From Bacteroidales bacterium UBA5235 (lineage in GTDB: Bacteria; Bacteroidota; Bacteroidia; Bacteroidales; VadinHA17): 6,310 nucleotides of DNA. The stretch covers positions 1 to 6,310 of the forward strand of contig DHUL01000013.1 in the NCBI GenBank assembly GCA_002409145.1. The letters are read 5' to 3'. The notes below the pieces were generated by a model. It ran no database searches. It was not told the origin of the DNA and saw nothing but the letters and a program-made list of their open reading frames with translations. Position 1 is the stretch's first letter. Each line of letters opens with the position of its first letter. The translations under genes were made by a program, and so were the position numbers. Positions 1 through 6,310 of this stretch are shown in pieces.

Positions 1-549
1 ACACTTAACATGCTTAACACCAAGTATATTATACTCGATCCCGGCTCATCTCCCCTGGTGAACAGGCATGCCGCCGGAAACGCCTGGCTGGTAAACAGGG
101 TGACACTTGTTGAGAACGCAGATGCTGAACTGCAGGCAGTTAAAACCATCAATCCGAAAGTGGAGGCTGTTGTTGACAGGCGGTTTGCTGAGTTGACAGG
201 GGTTGCCGAATCTGCCGGAACATCCGGCGATACAATATTCATGACCTCCTATGAGCCCAACCTGCTGACATACAAGGCAGAGCTTTCATCGGACAGGGTG
301 GCGGTGTTTTCCGAGATCTATTACAAATACGGATGGAAGGCGTTTATTGATAACCAACCGGCCGATCATTTCAGGACCAACTATGTCCTCAGGGGAATGA
401 CCCTTCCTGCCGGAAGCCATACTATAAGCTTTAAGTTTGAGCCGGACTCTTACCGGATTGGCAACAGAGTTTCTCTTGCAGGATCTGTTTTACTTCTGGC
501 GTTTCTTCTGCTGGCAGCTCTGCCACTGCTAAAAAAAAGTAGCATCTGA
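1..549 (+). CDS. YfhO-family membrane protein, C-terminal fragment (5' end outside window)
   Basis: This is the C-terminal 182 residues of a YfhO-like polytopic membrane protein. The frame is already open at base 1 (Thr-Leu-Asn precede the first ATG at 10), so that ATG is internal. Family marks are the opening LNMLNTKYII, the NAWLVNR segment, and the late block SEIYYKYGWKAFID followed by NYVLRGMTLPAGSHTI and FKFEP. One strongly hydrophobic segment (about residues 156-177 of the fragment) precedes a short KKSSI tail. It would be the last membrane helix, placing the preceding beta-rich region outside the cytoplasm. YfhO proteins are large GT-C-like membrane proteins; the Bacillus member is linked to lipoteichoic acid glycosylation, while the Bacteroidota members are mostly uncharacterised. 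The stop codon TGA at 547-549 shares its last base with the next gene's ATG. An A8 run at 531-538 lies near the end. The family assignment is firm; the substrate is unknown. Confidence 0.85.
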   Translation, partial: TLNMLNTKYIILDPGSSPLVNRHAAGNAWLVNRVTLVENADAELQAVKTINPKVEAVVDRRFAELTGVAESAGTSGDTIFMTSYEPNLLTYKAELSSDRVAVFSEIYYKYGWKAFIDNQPADHFRTNYVLRGMTLPAGSHTISFKFEPDSYRIGNRVSLAGSVLLLAFLLLAALPLLKKSSI

Positions 550-1448
550 TGACCGGGCAACTTACCTGCCTTGCATGCGGATCTGCAGACAGCGCCGGTC
601 TGTTTAATGCAAAGGATCACATGGTCAGCAAAAGCGAATACCTGATCAGGCGATGTAATGCCTGCGGCATGGGATGGACGGCCAATCCTCCTGCTGAACC
701 GGAGTCAGGAGCATACTACGTTTCGGAAGACTATATTTCCCATACCGACAGAAAGCAGAGCCTTCCGGATAAACTGTACCATCTGGCAAGGAGCTTCATG
801 CTGCGACGCAAACAACGAATGGTAACCCTGGCTACAGGAAAGAATAACGGTAACCTGGTTGACATTGGAAGCGGAACAGGCTATTTTGCAGCATTCATGA
901 AGAAAAAAGGATGGCAGGTAACCGCAATTGAAATCAGTGAGACTGCCCGGAAATATTCAGAGAACCAGTTCGGTCTGAAGGCCATCTCTCCTGAGGAGAT
1001 AAATCACCTGCCATCCGGATCAGCTGACTGCATAACATTCTGGCATGTTCTTGAACATCTTTATGACCCGGCAGAGTGGTTTAATAACGTTGCCAGGGTT
1101 CTGAAGGATGACGGCAAATGTATCCTCGCCCTTCCGAACTTTTCGTCGTCTGACGCCCTGTGGTTCGGTAAATGGTGGGCGGCACTCGACGTTCCGAGGC
1201 ACCTGTGGCATTTCACGCCTGAGGCACTGAGGCTTTTTGCCGGCAGGAACGGATTCACCTGTGAAAGAATTGCTTCTCTACCTCTTGACCTGTTTTACAT
1301 TTCAATCCTGAGCTACAGGAATAAGGGTATACCGATGCCACTGTTGAGGGGTGTTATGACGGGCATGTTTCTTGGAATACGCAGCGGCTTCCGGAAACAG
1401 AGGTCCAGCTCACTTGTTTACATTCTTTCAAAAAATAAGCTCACCTGA
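549..1448 (+). CDS. Class I SAM-dependent methyltransferase with N-terminal zinc-ribbon-like motif
   Basis: A complete 299-residue soluble protein, of normal length for Methyltransf_23-type enzymes. The N terminus has two CxxC pairs (C7/C10 and C36/C39), which probably bind zinc. The Rossmann core follows: SAM-binding motif I VDIGSGTGYF (about 104-113), the acidic end of strand 2 at E128 (TAIEIS), and the motif IV region DCITFWHVLEHL (about 160-171). Next come LKDDGK and LPNF, and a subfamily signature DVPRHLWHFTPEAL (about 214-227). It transfers a methyl group from SAM to an unidentified acceptor. Proteins with this layout are common in surface-polysaccharide and glycan loci, so a sugar or lipid-linked acceptor is likely but not shown. 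The ATG overlaps the YfhO stop (TGATG), which supports both this start and translational coupling; the only upstream signal is an A-rich stretch. No substitution is seen in the SAM-binding motifs. Fold call is firm, substrate unknown. Confidence 0.9.
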   Translation: MTGQLTCLACGSADSAGLFNAKDHMVSKSEYLIRRCNACGMGWTANPPAEPESGAYYVSEDYISHTDRKQSLPDKLYHLARSFMLRRKQRMVTLATGKNNGNLVDIGSGTGYFAAFMKKKGWQVTAIEISETARKYSENQFGLKAISPEEINHLPSGSADCITFWHVLEHLYDPAEWFNNVARVLKDDGKCILALPNFSSSDALWFGKWWAALDVPRHLWHFTPEALRLFAGRNGFTCERIASLPLDLFYISILSYRNKGIPMPLLRGVMTGMFLGIRSGFRKQRSSSLVYILSKNKLT

Positions 1449-1498
1449 GCCCGGAGCTGGCATCAGGCTAACAAAATTGAAGATGCATTGAGATCAAC
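1449..1498. other. Convergent intergenic gap without a clear terminator
   Basis: The methyltransferase gene and the PorP/SprF gene end facing each other across only 50 bases. A weak interrupted hairpin can be drawn from the bases around CTGGCATCAG (about 1458-1467), but no T-run follows on either strand, so an intrinsic terminator is not supported. No promoter-like pair or small ORF was recognised. Confidence 0.6.
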
Positions 1499-2476
1499 TT
1501 AGTATCTGTCAAGCCAGCGGTATTTCCTCGGGGTATCCCCGAATCTTGCTGCCACAATGAACTCATGTGACCCGTAGGTGGACATCTGAATGGAATTCAG
1601 GGTAAAGTCGAAGGAGTATCCGAAGAAAAGCCTCTCTTTCCTGACGCCTACATTGGCTATTATCGCACTTCCGGTCCTGAAGGTGGCCCCAACCCACAGC
1701 TTGTTATCATATGACCAGGTAACACCGACATCTGCCTGCGGTCTCACCTGCTCAGACATCTTTATCAGCACTGAGGGCTGAATCAGCGTTTTTTTGTCAG
1801 GCTCAAAGTCGTAGTTTCCAAAAAGGTAATATGTCCTCTGGATTTTCAGGTCCTTGTATGCCTGGCTTCCAGCCCTGATGAAGCCTTCCATCAGCTCCTG
1901 TACTGAGAATCCTATAGCGTATTTCCTGTTCAGAAGATAGGCACCGAAATTGAAGTCCGGAACAAAGATCCCCTTTCTGAAATCTGTATTCAACCAGGGT
2001 TCATCAGGATCTTCGAACTGAATCTGTCTCTGGTCTATCTTGTAGTGATAACCGGTAAAGGCGAGGCCCAATGACAGCTGTGTGCCTCCCTGCAACCAGA
2101 GGTGATATGCATATGAGGTGGAGAAGCCGGTCCTTCGGACCAGTCCGTTAATATCAGAAAAGACCGTTCCACCAATCCCGACTTTGCCCTCAGTATGTGG
2201 TTTAAAAGTTTTCTGGTCAAAAAGATTCTGCCTGATTTTGTATTTCTGCTTCAGCAGCCTGCCATTAAAGCTGAGTGAGTATGTCTGTGGTGCTCCCTGG
2301 TAGCCTGTCCATTGCTGCCTCGTTGTTAAGTTAAGGCTGGTATAACCGTCACTCCCGGCCACGGCTGGATTGATGAGATATTTGTTGAACAGATATTGGC
2401 TGTAGATGGGCAGTTGCTGGGCATCAAGCCCTGATGTAATCAATATTGCAGCAAATATGATCAATCCCTTTTTCAC
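1499..2476 (-). CDS. PorP/SprF family type IX secretion outer-membrane protein
   Basis: A PorP/SprF-family beta-barrel protein, 325 residues from the GTG start chosen here, matching the usual family length. The N terminus reads MKKGLIIFAAILITSGLDA and then Gln, a classic Sec signal peptide with likely cleavage after Ala19. The mature N terminus carries the family hallmark QLPIYSQYLFNKYLINPAVAG and then RQQWTGYQGAP. Later marks are NFGAYLL, YAIGFSVQEL and the C-terminal FGYSFDF with GSHEF (about 302-306). Alternating polar and aromatic strands fit an outer-membrane barrel. Family members (PorP of Porphyromonas, SprF of Flavobacterium) act with the T9SS; SprF is needed for SprB to reach the surface. 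It lies just downstream of the SprB-repeat gene on the same strand, so it is probably its partner. An in-frame ATG at 2503 would add nine residues (MCRIEGVHK) and lie 3 bases after the upstream stop. I prefer the GTG because of the ideal signal peptide and an AAGGAG eight bases upstream. Confidence 0.9.
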   Translation of the reverse strand: MKKGLIIFAAILITSGLDAQQLPIYSQYLFNKYLINPAVAGSDGYTSLNLTTRQQWTGYQGAPQTYSLSFNGRLLKQKYKIRQNLFDQKTFKPHTEGKVGIGGTVFSDINGLVRRTGFSTSYAYHLWLQGGTQLSLGLAFTGYHYKIDQRQIQFEDPDEPWLNTDFRKGIFVPDFNFGAYLLNRKYAIGFSVQELMEGFIRAGSQAYKDLKIQRTYYLFGNYDFEPDKKTLIQPSVLIKMSEQVRPQADVGVTWSYDNKLWVGATFRTGSAIIANVGVRKERLFFGYSFDFTLNSIQMSTYGSHEFIVAARFGDTPRKYRWLDRY

Positions 2477-2484
2477 CTTATGAA

Positions 2485-2490
2485 CTCCTT
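2485..2490 (-). promoter_or_regulatory. Shine-Dalgarno-like AAGGAG before the PorP/SprF GTG
   Basis: On the minus strand AAGGAG is followed by eight bases and then GTG (2476-2474). This spacing suits the GTG and cannot serve the ATG at 2503, which lies upstream of it. Bacteroidota rely little on Shine-Dalgarno pairing, so it is supporting rather than decisive evidence for the start. Confidence 0.5.
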
Positions 2491-2506
2491 CAATCCTGCA
2501 CATAAT

Positions 2507-5500
2507 CTACCTGATAATGGTCACATGACCGACAATAGGTTTCTCGCCGTTGTGGAGGTCAATTGCGTAATGGTATGAATCCATCGGGAGTACCTTACCG
2601 TTTGAAGCGCGGCCGTCCCATGGATCCGGATATCCTTTTTCGGATTTCCATACCATCTCTCCCCATCTGTTGAGAATGATCACTTCGGCATCGCTGTAGA
2701 ATGAAATCCTTGTGATGTTCCAGAACTCATTGATCCCGTCGCCGTCAGGCGAAAAGGCGTTAGGTATGCCGACACAGATGTCGTTTATCGGCATAAGTAA
2801 CAGGGAATCTGAGAGTACGCATCCGTTAAAGTCACGTGTTTCAACCGTGTAAAGTCCCTGTACCAGGCTTACAGCTTCCTGGGTGGTCTGCCCATTGCTC
2901 CATTCAAATGTGTATGGACCCTCTCCTCCGGTGACACCCGCAAAGATACTTCCGTCATCGCTTTCAGGACAGTAGGGTGAGATCAGGCTGAAGTGGATCT
3001 GCAGGGAATCAGGCTCTGTAAGTGTCAGTGAAGTGTCTGCAACGCAGCCATTGGCGTCTGTCACGATTACTTCGTGATATCCCGCTGTCAGGTTATCCCT
3101 GACTGCTCCGGGAAGTCCGTCTGACCATAAATATGCAGTTGTGCCGGCAGCATTAACCGCTGTTAAATTAACCATTCCTGTTGAAGCTCCATGGCAGTTG
3201 ATATTGAAGTTGCCGCCATTGCTCAGACCGATACTCAGTGTCATACTGAGCCGCCCTGGCGAGTCCAGTCTAATATCCTGTGTCACGGAACAGAAGTGCA
3301 TGTCGGTCACAGTCACCGTATAGGTCCCCTCACTCAGAGTGTAGATCGAATCAGTATCAGCTGTGAATCCTGCAGGCCCGCTCCATGAATAGTTATACGG
3401 AGCCATACCGTTCTGCGGAATGATCCGAAGCCATCCATCTCTCTTTCCCAGGCAACTTACGCTGAACCCGTTATAATCTGACATGCGTGATTCAAGCGAG
3501 ATAGGTTGAGGCAGTATGAGAAGGGCATCCCCTGTGCTGCTGCATCCGTATGCGTCGGTAACAGTGACTGTATAACTGCCTACCGCGAGTGAAGAGATGT
3601 CTTCCAGAGATGATGTAAAGCCTTCAGGGCCTGTCCATGAATATGTATAAGGTGATTTCCCGCCGCTTACCGTGAGGTCGATAGAACCATCATCGTATGC
3701 CGGAGCATTCAGGCAGGTTATGTCAGACACTACGAGAGACAGGCTCAATGAGTCAGGCTCGGTTATCTCTATAGTCCTGGTGTTGGTACATCCGTTAACA
3801 TCAGTAACCTGCAACAGATATGTCCCTGCCTTGACAGTCAGGTCCTCCTGATTGCTTGTCCATAACTGATCTCCGGCTTTTGTCCATTGGTACGAATAGG
3901 TTCCCGGGCCGCTTCCACCGGCTACGGTGATATCAATAGTACCATTACCGCCGTTGCAGCCGATATTGTATGCATTGCCAGGTGTATGGGATGTTGATAC
4001 TGCAATGCTTATTGAATCAGGTTCATCAAGAATGTATGTATACTCCCGGTGACACATGTTACCATCAGTAACTGTCAGATAATAGGTACCTGCCCTGAGC
4101 TCTGTGAGTGATGGGGTGTTTGAAATAAAACCGTCCGGACCTGTCCATGCATAACCATAATCACCGGTTCCACCGTCAAATTGCAGGTTAATAAATCCGT
4201 CATTGCCACCATAGCACGAGATCTCATAATTACCGTCATTGCTAAGTGAGACATCCTCGTCAATAAGGTCAATCCCGTCAGGCTCGGTCATAGTCTCGGT
4301 AAATGTGAATTCGCAGTCCCGGCTGTCTCTTACAGTGAGAGTATATGTGCCAGCCGGAATATTTACCAGCAGACTGTCGGTTGAGCTGCCGCTGATGACT
4401 CCTCCGTTTGATGCAGACCACTGATAAGTATAAGGAGCCCTGCTGCTTACAATTACAGTATCAGTGCCATCCATGTAGTAACTGTATATCTCACTTACCC
4501 TGATGGTGCCGTCACTGTAGCTCTCGCATGAAATATTGTCGTCAGCATATAGCGACTTTTCAAATCTTGCAAAGGTGACAGGTGCGTCGTACAGCGTTCT
4601 GGGCAGTTCCTCCCTGCACCCGTTGCCGTCCTCGACGGTAAGAAGATATTCACCTGGTTTCAGGTTATCAAGGGAGAAGAAAGTATCAATGGGTGGCATC
4701 GGTCCCTGGTAAATTGTGTCTGTATAGTTCCAGAGGAGGCTGTAGTAATACGGAGGCGCCTGCCCTTCTGTCAGTGCGACAACCATCCTGGCATCTTCAG
4801 CGCCGGGACATGAGATATACTGACCAAAATAGAGTGACACTTCAATGCTTGGTGCCAGGAAGTTAAGCGCGGCGGAGCTGGTGCATCCGAGGCTGTCAGT
4901 GACGGTCGCTGTATAATATCCCTGGCTGCACTCCTCAGCTATGAACATATTGTAATCAGCAGCTTTCCAATAATCGGGTCCTGTCCAGGCAACCATCAGT
5001 GAATCAAGTCCGCGTGCATGAATCACCTGCAAGGCCCCGTCCTGTCCGCCATCACAGGTGATAGAGTCAAGGATCTCAAGCGATTGAAGCGGATTAGGGT
5101 GAACTTTTACCTCTGATATGACCCGAGGTCCGTAAGGGCAACCCGGACCTTTTACCTTGGGTGTAATCCGGAAGAACACCGACTGCATTGTATCGCTCTC
5201 ATTGGTATAGGGGAACCGCAGATGAGTACCGGGGGCCACACTGTTGAGAGCAGCTCTGTTGCCTCCTACTACTTCGGTGGAGTCTGAAGCTGTGATGGTA
5301 TAGTTGAATTCATTTATTCCGGAGCTCATCACTGTGGGCGACAGAAGCACCACATCTGTGGTGTCACCGTAACAGATGTGGGGAGCATTATTCACCGGGG
5401 TTGCCCTTGGTGTCGGGTTAACCCATACCCTGACAGTATCATTTATGCCAGTGCACTTCTGGTTGCCGTTGACATCAAGTGTTGCAGGGGTAACTATATA

Positions 5501-6310
5501 TGTGACAAGCCTGGCTGTGTCTCCGCTGTTTCTGAGCGCTTCTGTAATAATATCGGTAACAATCAGCCCTGTTCTGTCAGTGAATCCGGTTATCTCAGGA
5601 TAGCTGTTAATGGCATCAACATTGAATTCGATACCGCTGTATGCAGTTGTTACTGTGGAGAGCTCGATATTCACACTGTCGCCGTTGCAAAGCTCAGTAT
5701 CCGAAAGCGTCAGTGCAACCCTGGCGGTTGGCTCAACATGTATTTCCATTGTAACCTCTGTACCTGCATTACAGGTCGGGTCACCGGGTTTGCCCTGTAT
5801 GTAAGGCCTGAAGCGGTAAGTTGCTGTCTGGTAGCTGTCAGTGCTATTGGTGAGCTGGTCAGAGATATTTATTATCGGGTTCTGGCCGTCGGTAAGGGTG
5901 CCATTGAGGCCTGTCGGATAGTTTACATCCAGATCATACATCACCTCACCGCGGGAAACTACCAGTGAGTCTATTGCAAACTCAACGGTTGAGTTGTTGC
6001 AGAAGATTGTATCCGGAACCGTGACTGATATACGCGGGACAGGCTGAACCCAGATGGTCTGATACTTTACAGTTTCATTACCACAGTCGTCGGTCAGAGT
6101 CCATTTTCTTATGATATAGCCAACAGTATCACAGCTTGACAGGTTAGTAAGATCATCCGTAGGAAAAGCTTCGATACCCACCGAACAATTATCTCTTTCA
6201 TCTTCTACATCATTAGTGTTTGAAAGGCTGGCATCGTATCCACATGTAGCATCTCTGCAAATAGTTATATCCGAGGGAACAGTGAATTCAGGCGCCGTCT
6301 GGTCACGTCC
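2507..6310 (-). CDS. Giant SprB-repeat surface protein with type B T9SS sorting domain (N terminus outside window)
   Basis: The visible part is 1267 residues and the frame is open to the window edge. The GTG at 6181 is residue 44, inside a repeat module, not a start. Domain order (visible numbering): HYR-like module 1-90; three PKD-like modules about 91-193, 194-299 and 300-406; nine SprB-type repeats about 407-1174; CHU_C domain about 1175-1267. Its marks are NAFSPDGDGINEFW, ILNRWGEMVW, PWDGR and the final GHVTIIR. The CHU_C domain marks it as a type B T9SS cargo, exported across the outer membrane and kept at the surface. SprB proteins are adhesins, in gliding species moving along the cell; whether this organism glides cannot be judged. 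It is rich in Asp, Gly, Ser, Thr and Tyr and in paired cysteines, with no catalytic domain in view. It is 30 bases (3 if ATG is used) upstream of the PorP/SprF gene, probably in one operon. Its promoter and signal peptide lie outside the window. No frameshift or stop interrupts it. Confidence 0.93.
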   Translation of the reverse strand, partial: GRDQTAPEFTVPSDITICRDATCGYDASLSNTNDVEDERDNCSVGIEAFPTDDLTNLSSCDTVGYIIRKWTLTDDCGNETVKYQTIWVQPVPRISVTVPDTIFCNNSTVEFAIDSLVVSRGEVMYDLDVNYPTGLNGTLTDGQNPIINISDQLTNSTDSYQTATYRFRPYIQGKPGDPTCNAGTEVTMEIHVEPTARVALTLSDTELCNGDSVNIELSTVTTAYSGIEFNVDAINSYPEITGFTDRTGLIVTDIITEALRNSGDTARLVTYIVTPATLDVNGNQKCTGINDTVRVWVNPTPRATPVNNAPHICYGDTTDVVLLSPTVMSSGINEFNYTITASDSTEVVGGNRAALNSVAPGTHLRFPYTNESDTMQSVFFRITPKVKGPGCPYGPRVISEVKVHPNPLQSLEILDSITCDGGQDGALQVIHARGLDSLMVAWTGPDYWKAADYNMFIAEECSQGYYTATVTDSLGCTSSAALNFLAPSIEVSLYFGQYISCPGAEDARMVVALTEGQAPPYYYSLLWNYTDTIYQGPMPPIDTFFSLDNLKPGEYLLTVEDGNGCREELPRTLYDAPVTFARFEKSLYADDNISCESYSDGTIRVSEIYSYYMDGTDTVIVSSRAPYTYQWSASNGGVISGSSTDSLLVNIPAGTYTLTVRDSRDCEFTFTETMTEPDGIDLIDEDVSLSNDGNYEISCYGGNDGFINLQFDGGTGDYGYAWTGPDGFISNTPSLTELRAGTYYLTVTDGNMCHREYTYILDEPDSISIAVSTSHTPGNAYNIGCNGGNGTIDITVAGGSGPGTYSYQWTKAGDQLWTSNQEDLTVKAGTYLLQVTDVNGCTNTRTIEITEPDSLSLSLVVSDITCLNAPAYDDGSIDLTVSGGKSPYTYSWTGPEGFTSSLEDISSLAVGSYTVTVTDAYGCSSTGDALLILPQPISLESRMSDYNGFSVSCLGKRDGWLRIIPQNGMAPYNYSWSGPAGFTADTDSIYTLSEGTYTVTVTDMHFCSVTQDIRLDSPGRLSMTLSIGLSNGGNFNINCHGASTGMVNLTAVNAAGTTAYLWSDGLPGAVRDNLTAGYHEVIVTDANGCVADTSLTLTEPDSLQIHFSLISPYCPESDDGSIFAGVTGGEGPYTFEWSNGQTTQEAVSLVQGLYTVETRDFNGCVLSDSLLLMPINDICVGIPNAFSPDGDGINEFWNITRISFYSDAEVIILNRWGEMVWKSEKGYPDPWDGRASNGKVLPMDSYHYAIDLHNGEKPIVGHVTIIR
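2510..2788 (-). other. CHU_C / type B T9SS C-terminal sorting domain
   Basis: The last 93 residues form the gliding-motility-associated C-terminal domain. Landmarks in order are IPNAFSPDGDGINEFWNI, VIILNRWGEMVW, YPDPWDGR, NGKVLPMDSYHYAIDL and the terminal VGHVTIIR. All expected blocks are present and the protein ends where the family ends, so the gene is intact at its 3' end. This domain directs export by the T9SS; type B cargo depends on PorP/SprF-type partners, one of which is encoded next. Confidence 0.92.
2789..5092 (-). repeat. Nine SprB-type repeats
   Basis: Nine tandem repeats of 74-101 residues. In order, with approximate bases: R1 4850-5092, R2 4583-4849, R3 4280-4582, R4 4019-4279, R5 3755-4018, R6 3503-3754, R7 3257-3502, R8 3011-3256, R9 2789-3010. 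The core is SxxC-GG-xDGxI, a GG-xxPYxYxW strand often followed by TGPxGF, an L-x-AGTYxLTVTD strand and NGC. A T/D-EPDSL link joins many of the copies. Each repeat has one cysteine near its start and one after the VTD strand, 50-71 residues apart; R1 has a third. DNA identity between copies looks low, so the array is old rather than freshly duplicated. Best conserved are R4-R6; R2 and R3 are the most divergent. Confidence 0.88.
5093..6040 (-). repeat. Three tandem PKD-like modules
   Basis: Three diverged copies of about 105 residues lie at roughly 5732-6040, 5414-5731 and 5093-5413. Each starts after a V-x-P-x-P/A-R or N-P-T-P-type link and has an early cysteine (TIFCNNS, TELCNGD, HICYGD). Each then has a Y-rich strand near the end (TYRFRPYI, VTYIVTP, FFRITPK), a second cysteine (PTCNAG, KCTGI, GCPYG) and a closing V-x-V strand. 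This pattern matches PKD-like domains found in large Bacteroidota surface proteins; I infer a spacer or stalk role. The exact Pfam family is uncertain. Confidence 0.65.
6041..6310 (-). repeat. HYR-like module, last copy of a probable upstream array
   Basis: Visible residues 1-90 match a HYR-like extracellular module. It has the boundary DQTAPEFTVPSDITIC, a middle DNCS (about 40-43), then SSCDTVGYIIRKWTLTDDCGN and QTIWV at the end. Cysteines fall at 18, 23, 42, 60 and 76. Such modules normally occur in tandem, joined by a V-x-D-x-TAP link. Here the window starts at that link and the module runs on into PKD-like sequence instead of another TAP boundary, so this is probably the last of several copies. 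It would serve as a stalk segment. Confidence 0.7.

Noticed and set aside
10..12. ATG at 10 as the start of a small separate gene
   Set aside because: The frame is open upstream to base 1 and the residues before the ATG (TLN) continue the YfhO family pattern, so this is an internal methionine of a longer protein.
531..538. A8 run near the end of the YfhO gene as a programmed frameshift fusing it to the methyltransferase
   Set aside because: A shift into the methyltransferase frame meets TAG at 540-542, before its ATG, so no fusion would form. Slippage would only change the last few residues.
1446..1470. Possible hairpin terminator after the methyltransferase
   Set aside because: The pairing is short and interrupted, and no T-run follows on either strand.
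2789..5092. CRISPR-like or recent DNA tandem repeats
   Set aside because: The periodicity exists at the protein level only; copies vary in length and differ strongly in DNA sequence, with an open frame throughout.
5378..5968. 196-codon open frame on the + strand opposite the adhesin
   Set aside because: It lies wholly antisense to the well-supported PKD-like modules, matches no recognisable domain, and is explained by the skewed codon use of the coding strand. The other short frames opposite the adhesin, the methyltransferase and PorP/SprF are rejected for the same reason.

Overview
This window looks like chromosomal DNA of a Bacteroidota bacterium with a type IX secretion system (T9SS). The main evidence is a very large SprB-repeat surface protein ending in a CHU_C / type B T9SS sorting domain, followed directly by a PorP/SprF-family outer-membrane protein. 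That pairing is a hallmark of Bacteroidota. The order or genus cannot be fixed from the sequence; base composition is near even and codon use looks uniform across the four genes.

Left part, + strand (1-1448): the C-terminal end of a YfhO-family membrane protein, whose start lies beyond the left edge, overlaps by one base (TGATG) a class I SAM-dependent methyltransferase with an N-terminal four-cysteine zinc-ribbon-like motif. The two are probably translated together and probably belong to an envelope-glycan or lipid-linked-sugar gene set; that role is inferred from family and context. A 50-base convergent gap (1449-1498), with no clear terminator, separates them from the next unit.

Right part, - strand (6310 down to 1499): a two-gene unit read right to left. 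First comes a giant modular protein of at least 1267 residues, whose N terminus lies beyond the right edge. It has one HYR-like module, three PKD-like modules, nine SprB-type repeats and a C-terminal CHU_C sorting domain. It is followed by a PorP/SprF protein with a clear signal peptide. Known biology of this pair (SprB/SprF of Flavobacterium) suggests that the large protein is exported through the T9SS and held at the cell surface as an adhesin or gliding-type filament, and that the PorP/SprF protein is its dedicated partner.

The large protein's frame stays open all the way to base 6310. The GTG at 6181 is therefore an internal valine codon, not a start. No RNA genes, CRISPR arrays, insertion sequences or integration sites were seen. 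The window holds a good example of a known system and nothing I can defend as a new one.
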